DNA of 8,411 nucleotides, from the NCBI GenBank assembly GCA_943324055.2, contig CALPKD020000037.1, forward strand, positions 1 through 8,411. Reading direction: 5' to 3'. Numbering within the stretch: position 1 is the first letter of the stretch; each line of letters begins with the position of its first letter. The notes below the pieces were generated by a model. It was not told the origin of the DNA. It did not search any database and saw only the letters and a list, made by a program, of their open reading frames with translations. Positions 5,751 to 8,411 of this stretch are shown here, in pieces. The stretch comes from Chitinophaga pinensis. GTDB taxonomy: Bacteria > Bacteroidota > Bacteroidia > Chitinophagales > Chitinophagaceae. Made by a program: the position numbers and the translations under genes.

Positions 5751-6569
5751 ATGTCTGAAAAAAAACGAATCTTATACATCGCAACAGAAATGTCACCTTA
5801 TCTAGAGTTGACAGAATTTGCTGAGGTGATCAATAAGCTGGCTATTAAAAGCAACGAAAGTGGCTTAGAAGTTCGTTGTATTATGCCAAGATTTGGTGTA
5901 ATCAATGAAAGAAGACATCGTTTACATGAAGTAGTTCGTCTTTCTGGTATCAATGTTCAAGTGGATGGAGATGATTACCCTTTGCAAATTAAAGTTGCTT
6001 CCTTGCCTAATGCAAGACTGCAAGTTTATTTCTTAGAAAACGAAGACTTTTTTAAGCGTAAGCAAATTTTTCATGATGAAACAGAAACTTGGTTTGACGA
6101 CAACGCATTGAGAACTGTCTTTTTCTGCAGAGGTGCTTTGGAAACTGTGAAGAAATTTGGATGGCCTCCGGATATTATTCATTGCAGTGGTTGGATGACA
6201 AGTTTAATTCCAGCATTTATTAAAACTGCTTATAAAAAGGAACCGGTATTCTCTAATTCTAAAGTCGTATTTACGATTGGTGCGAATACTTTTGAGGACA
6301 AGTTCGACAAGGACTTTATGACAAAAGCATTAATCAATCCTAATATTAAAGAAAAGGAATTGGAGTCATTCAAGGAATTAACAAATACTGCATTATTCAG
6401 AGGTGGAGCAACGTACGCGGATGCGATTACTTTTGGAGCAGAAGAGATTGATAAAAAATTAGTATCTGAATTTTCAGTCGTAAAAGGAAAGAAAGTTGTT
6501 CCTTTTCATGGATGGGATTCTGATTTAACAGAGTATTTAGATTTATACAACGAACTTGCAGCAAAGTAA
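5751..6569 (+). CDS. Stand-alone starch/glycogen synthase N-terminal (GT5) domain-like protein, probably non-catalytic
   Basis: This 272-residue cytoplasmic protein resembles only the N-terminal Rossmann half of GT5 glycogen/starch synthases: RILYIATEMSPY (6-17), VRCIMPRFGVINERRHRLHE (41-60), LQVYFLENEDFFKR (90-103) and DIIHCSGWMTSLIPAFI (141-157). Full GlgA is about 470-500 residues, and here the whole C-terminal ADP-glucose-binding half is missing. The N-terminal Lys-Thr-Gly-Gly loop of GlgA is replaced by ELTEF (19-23), the usual HxHDW motif reads HCSGW (144-148), and the NIHN-type strand reads TIGAN (175-179). Glycosyl transfer is therefore unlikely. From memory, similar short 'glycogen synthase' proteins occur across Bacteroidota, often beside panC and a DUF4270 gene; panC is not present here. 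It has a good -7 element upstream and is followed after 15 bases by the DUF4270 gene, probably in one operon. Databases may label it glgA, which I consider misleading. Confidence 0.85.
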   Translation: MSEKKRILYIATEMSPYLELTEFAEVINKLAIKSNESGLEVRCIMPRFGVINERRHRLHEVVRLSGINVQVDGDDYPLQIKVASLPNARLQVYFLENEDFFKRKQIFHDETETWFDDNALRTVFFCRGALETVKKFGWPPDIIHCSGWMTSLIPAFIKTAYKKEPVFSNSKVVFTIGANTFEDKFDKDFMTKALINPNIKEKELESFKELTNTALFRGGATYADAITFGAEEIDKKLVSEFSVVKGKKVVPFHGWDSDLTEYLDLYNELAAK

Positions 6570-6584
6570 AGACAAACTCAATTC

Positions 6585-8060
6585 ATGGCACTAAATCATA
6601 TAGTAAGAAAATCTTCGGTATTCATTTTTTTAATCATAGCTTTTTCAGCTTGTACTAGGATAGGTACATCTGAGCTAGGACTAGATTTTGTATCTAAAGA
6701 TTCATTTAATACAAAAGATACCGTAATAGATGTTGAAACGGAAACGGTTGACCGACCTGATTCATTAAGGACATACACAAACGATATACATGTAGTGGGT
6801 AATATTACGGATGATGCACTTTTTGGAAGTACAAATGCGTCTATCTATTTTCAATTATCACCAAGCTCATTCCCGTTTTATATGCAAGGAAGCAAGGATA
6901 GCATTATTGTTGATTCTGCTGTTTTGGTTTTAGCATATGTTGGTTATTACGGAGATTCTACTAAACCACTTACTTTAAATGTAAAAAGGATTAGTGCCGC
7001 CACTCCATTAAATATTGCTACATCCTACGCAAGTAATTTTCCAGGAGTTTATAATTTACAAACAGATGCTTCTTTGGCAAACCCTTACGCAGTTGATTTT
7101 TCAAAAGCAAAAGATTCAGTAATTAATCGCTTTGAAGCAGCGAATAACCAAATACGCATTCCTTTATTTAAGTCCTTTGCAACTATGTTTACCAAAACAT
7201 ATGATTCTGCAACTGCTTATAAATCAGATTCGCTTTTCCGTAGTAATTTTCCTGGTATTGCTATAACTGCCGATCTTGCTTCTAATAAAAATGTATTATT
7301 AAAAACGAGTTTGGTGGATACGAATACGAAATTAGCTTTGTATTACAGAACGAATTCTGTTAATTATCCTGGACAAAAAGATACAGTGGTTACTTATTTT
7401 AAATCCTCTGTTTATTATACTGCTTCTGCAAACTTTATTACCCGAGCAAGAACAGGTTCCGAAGCAGCAAGACATATGAATGGTAATGCAAAAGATTCAT
7501 TAGTATATGTACAAACAAGTCCGGGTACGATGGTTAAAATTAAAATACCAGGATTAAAAACGTTTGCCAATAAATTAATACATCGTGCCGAATTAATTGC
7601 GGAACAAGTTCCAAATACAAGTGCGAATTCATTAGATAAATTTCTTTTACCTCCTAACTATTTATTTTTAGGGGCGTATGATAGCGCAGCTAAAAGTGTA
7701 AGAACTGTTCCAAACGATTACCTAGGTTCAACAAATGTGGAAGGTTTTTACCGCTTTGGTGGGCAATTGCGTTACAAGACGGTACAAGGGTATGATAACG
7801 TAGCCACTTACAATTTTGATATTAGTAGATATGTGCAAGGGGTTATTTCAAGAAAAGATTCTCTTTTCGATCTACGAATTATAGCACCGATGAATGATTC
7901 AGTTCGTTTTGTGCCTCCTTACCCAAGTAATAAAATGGCACTCATGGACTATTTGACTTCTGCTTTAGGAAATACGCCTGGTATAGGTCGTGTGAGATTG
8001 GGTGGAGGAAGTCATTCTAAATTTAGAATGAGAGTTCGTATTTACTATTCTGACTTATAA
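6585..8060 (+). CDS. DUF4270 family lipoprotein
   Basis: This 491-residue exported protein of unknown function has an N-terminal type II signal: basic RK at 8-9, hydrophobic SVFIFLIIAF, then lipobox FSAC with Cys23 as the lipidated residue. Features recalled for DUF4270 follow in order: LGLDFV (31-36) just after the lipid anchor, a D/T-rich segment, VVGNITDDALFGSTNASIYF (70-89), and VDSAVLVLAYVGYYGDS (109-125), where a beta strand starts with 'DSA-L-L'. The rest is rich in Ser/Asp and short alternating beta strands, suggesting a beta-sandwich-like envelope protein, and ends in a conserved-looking RLGGG...RMRVRIYYSDL. No +2 aspartate is present after Cys23 (it is CTR), so outer-membrane placement is likely, and surface display is possible. 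It is probably co-transcribed with the starch-synthase-like gene 15 bases upstream. No terminator is visible after it. Confidence 0.87.
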   Translation: MALNHIVRKSSVFIFLIIAFSACTRIGTSELGLDFVSKDSFNTKDTVIDVETETVDRPDSLRTYTNDIHVVGNITDDALFGSTNASIYFQLSPSSFPFYMQGSKDSIIVDSAVLVLAYVGYYGDSTKPLTLNVKRISAATPLNIATSYASNFPGVYNLQTDASLANPYAVDFSKAKDSVINRFEAANNQIRIPLFKSFATMFTKTYDSATAYKSDSLFRSNFPGIAITADLASNKNVLLKTSLVDTNTKLALYYRTNSVNYPGQKDTVVTYFKSSVYYTASANFITRARTGSEAARHMNGNAKDSLVYVQTSPGTMVKIKIPGLKTFANKLIHRAELIAEQVPNTSANSLDKFLLPPNYLFLGAYDSAAKSVRTVPNDYLGSTNVEGFYRFGGQLRYKTVQGYDNVATYNFDISRYVQGVISRKDSLFDLRIIAPMNDSVRFVPPYPSNKMALMDYLTSALGNTPGIGRVRLGGGSHSKFRMRVRIYYSDL

Positions 8061-8077
8061 TCATTAAGATTAATTTA

Positions 8078-8085
8078 TATATTTG
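8078..8085 (+). promoter_or_regulatory. Bacteroidota-type -7 promoter element of metK
   Basis: TATATTTG matches TAnnTTTG exactly and ends 18 bases before the metK ATG, implying a very short leader of about 10-12 bases. No good -33 TTG is seen at the expected distance, and the region is so AT-rich that a chance match is possible. As no terminator separates metK from the DUF4270 gene, read-through from upstream could also contribute. Confidence 0.5.
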
Positions 8086-8103
8086 CAATTCAAATAAAAT
8101 TCT

Positions 8104-8411
8104 ATGCCCTACTTATTTACATCTGAAAGCGTTTCTGAAGGACATCCGGACAAAATAGCCGATCAAATTTCTGACGCCTTAATTGACAATTTTTTAGCGT
8201 TTGACCCACAGTCAAAAGTAGCTTGTGAAACTTTAGTAACTACAGGTCAAGTAATATTGGCTGGTGAGGTAAAATCTAAAGCGTATTTAGACGTTCAAGA
8301 AATTGCACGTGGTGTAATCCGTAAGATTGGATATACTAAGAGTGAATATATGTTCGAAGCAAATAGCTGCGGTATTTTAAGCGCTATTCACGAACAATCA
8401 GCTGACATCAA
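8104..8411 (+). CDS. metK: S-adenosylmethionine synthase, N-terminal part (runs off the window)
   Basis: An ATG at 8104 opens a frame that stays open to the window edge (102 full codons plus two bases). The product begins [20 protein letters not shown], the strongly conserved N-terminus of MetK. It includes the SEGHPDK block with His14 and the Asp/Lys residues that bind ATP phosphates and Mg2+, and continues with [23 protein letters not shown] and the later [10 protein letters not shown]. The enzyme makes S-adenosylmethionine from methionine and ATP in the cytoplasm as a tetramer. About a quarter of the usual ~380-420 residues is present. The start is unambiguous, since the motif begins at residue 4 as in family members. 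It has its own -7 element just upstream and follows the DUF4270 gene after 43 bases; I see no functional link to that gene. Confidence 0.97.
   Translation, partial: MPYLFTSESVSEGHPDKIADQISDALIDNFLAFDPQSKVACETLVTTGQVILAGEVKSKAYLDVQEIARGVIRKIGYTKSEYMFEANSCGILSAIHEQSADI

Noticed and set aside
8061..8103. Possible SAM riboswitch ahead of metK.
   Set aside because: Only 43 bases separate the DUF4270 stop from the metK ATG, they are almost all A/T with no stable stem or conserved core, and the -7 element leaves a leader of only about a dozen bases.

Overview
The window looks like chromosomal DNA from a member of the Bacteroidota, most likely a Chitinophagaceae/Sphingobacteria-type organism. The evidence is AT-rich DNA, matches to the TAnnTTTG -7 promoter element typical of the phylum, no clear Shine-Dalgarno sequences, and gene families that are largely or typically Bacteroidota: a DUF4270 lipoprotein, a stand-alone starch-synthase N-domain protein, and a secreted S8 protease with a D/N-rich motif and a long insertion. 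I see no IS elements, phage genes, CRISPR arrays, tRNA or rRNA.

Layout. Bases 1-147 are the 3' end of a + strand YceI-like gene, followed by a strong terminator hairpin (177-216). A second hairpin (315-353) ends a long minus-strand gene block running from 5594 down to 386. In transcription order this block holds a YbhN/UPF0104 membrane protein, the RfaE2/HldE-C adenylyltransferase of ADP-heptose synthesis, an ALDH7 (antiquitin-type) aldehyde dehydrogenase, a secreted subtilisin-like protease and a DinB-fold protein. Gaps are 1, 26, 4 and 9 bases (using the ATG at 2566 for the protease), so it is very probably one operon with a divergent promoter region at 5595-5750.

Rightward from that region run a starch/glycogen-synthase-like N-domain protein (5751-6569) and, 15 bases later, a DUF4270 outer-envelope lipoprotein (6585-8060). 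A separate short promoter region leads into metK (S-adenosylmethionine synthase), which starts at 8104 and runs off the right edge.

How the genes may work together. RfaE2 and YbhN both fit envelope glycolipid/LPS work. The protease, DUF4270 protein and YceI-like protein are exported or probably exported. The dehydrogenase, DinB protein and metK are cytoplasmic. No complete new system can be proven here. The most interesting part is the starch-synthase-like protein: it consists only of the N-terminal Rossmann half, has lost the usual GT5 sugar-binding motifs, and sits in tandem with a lipoprotein of unknown function. It is probably not a glycogen synthase.
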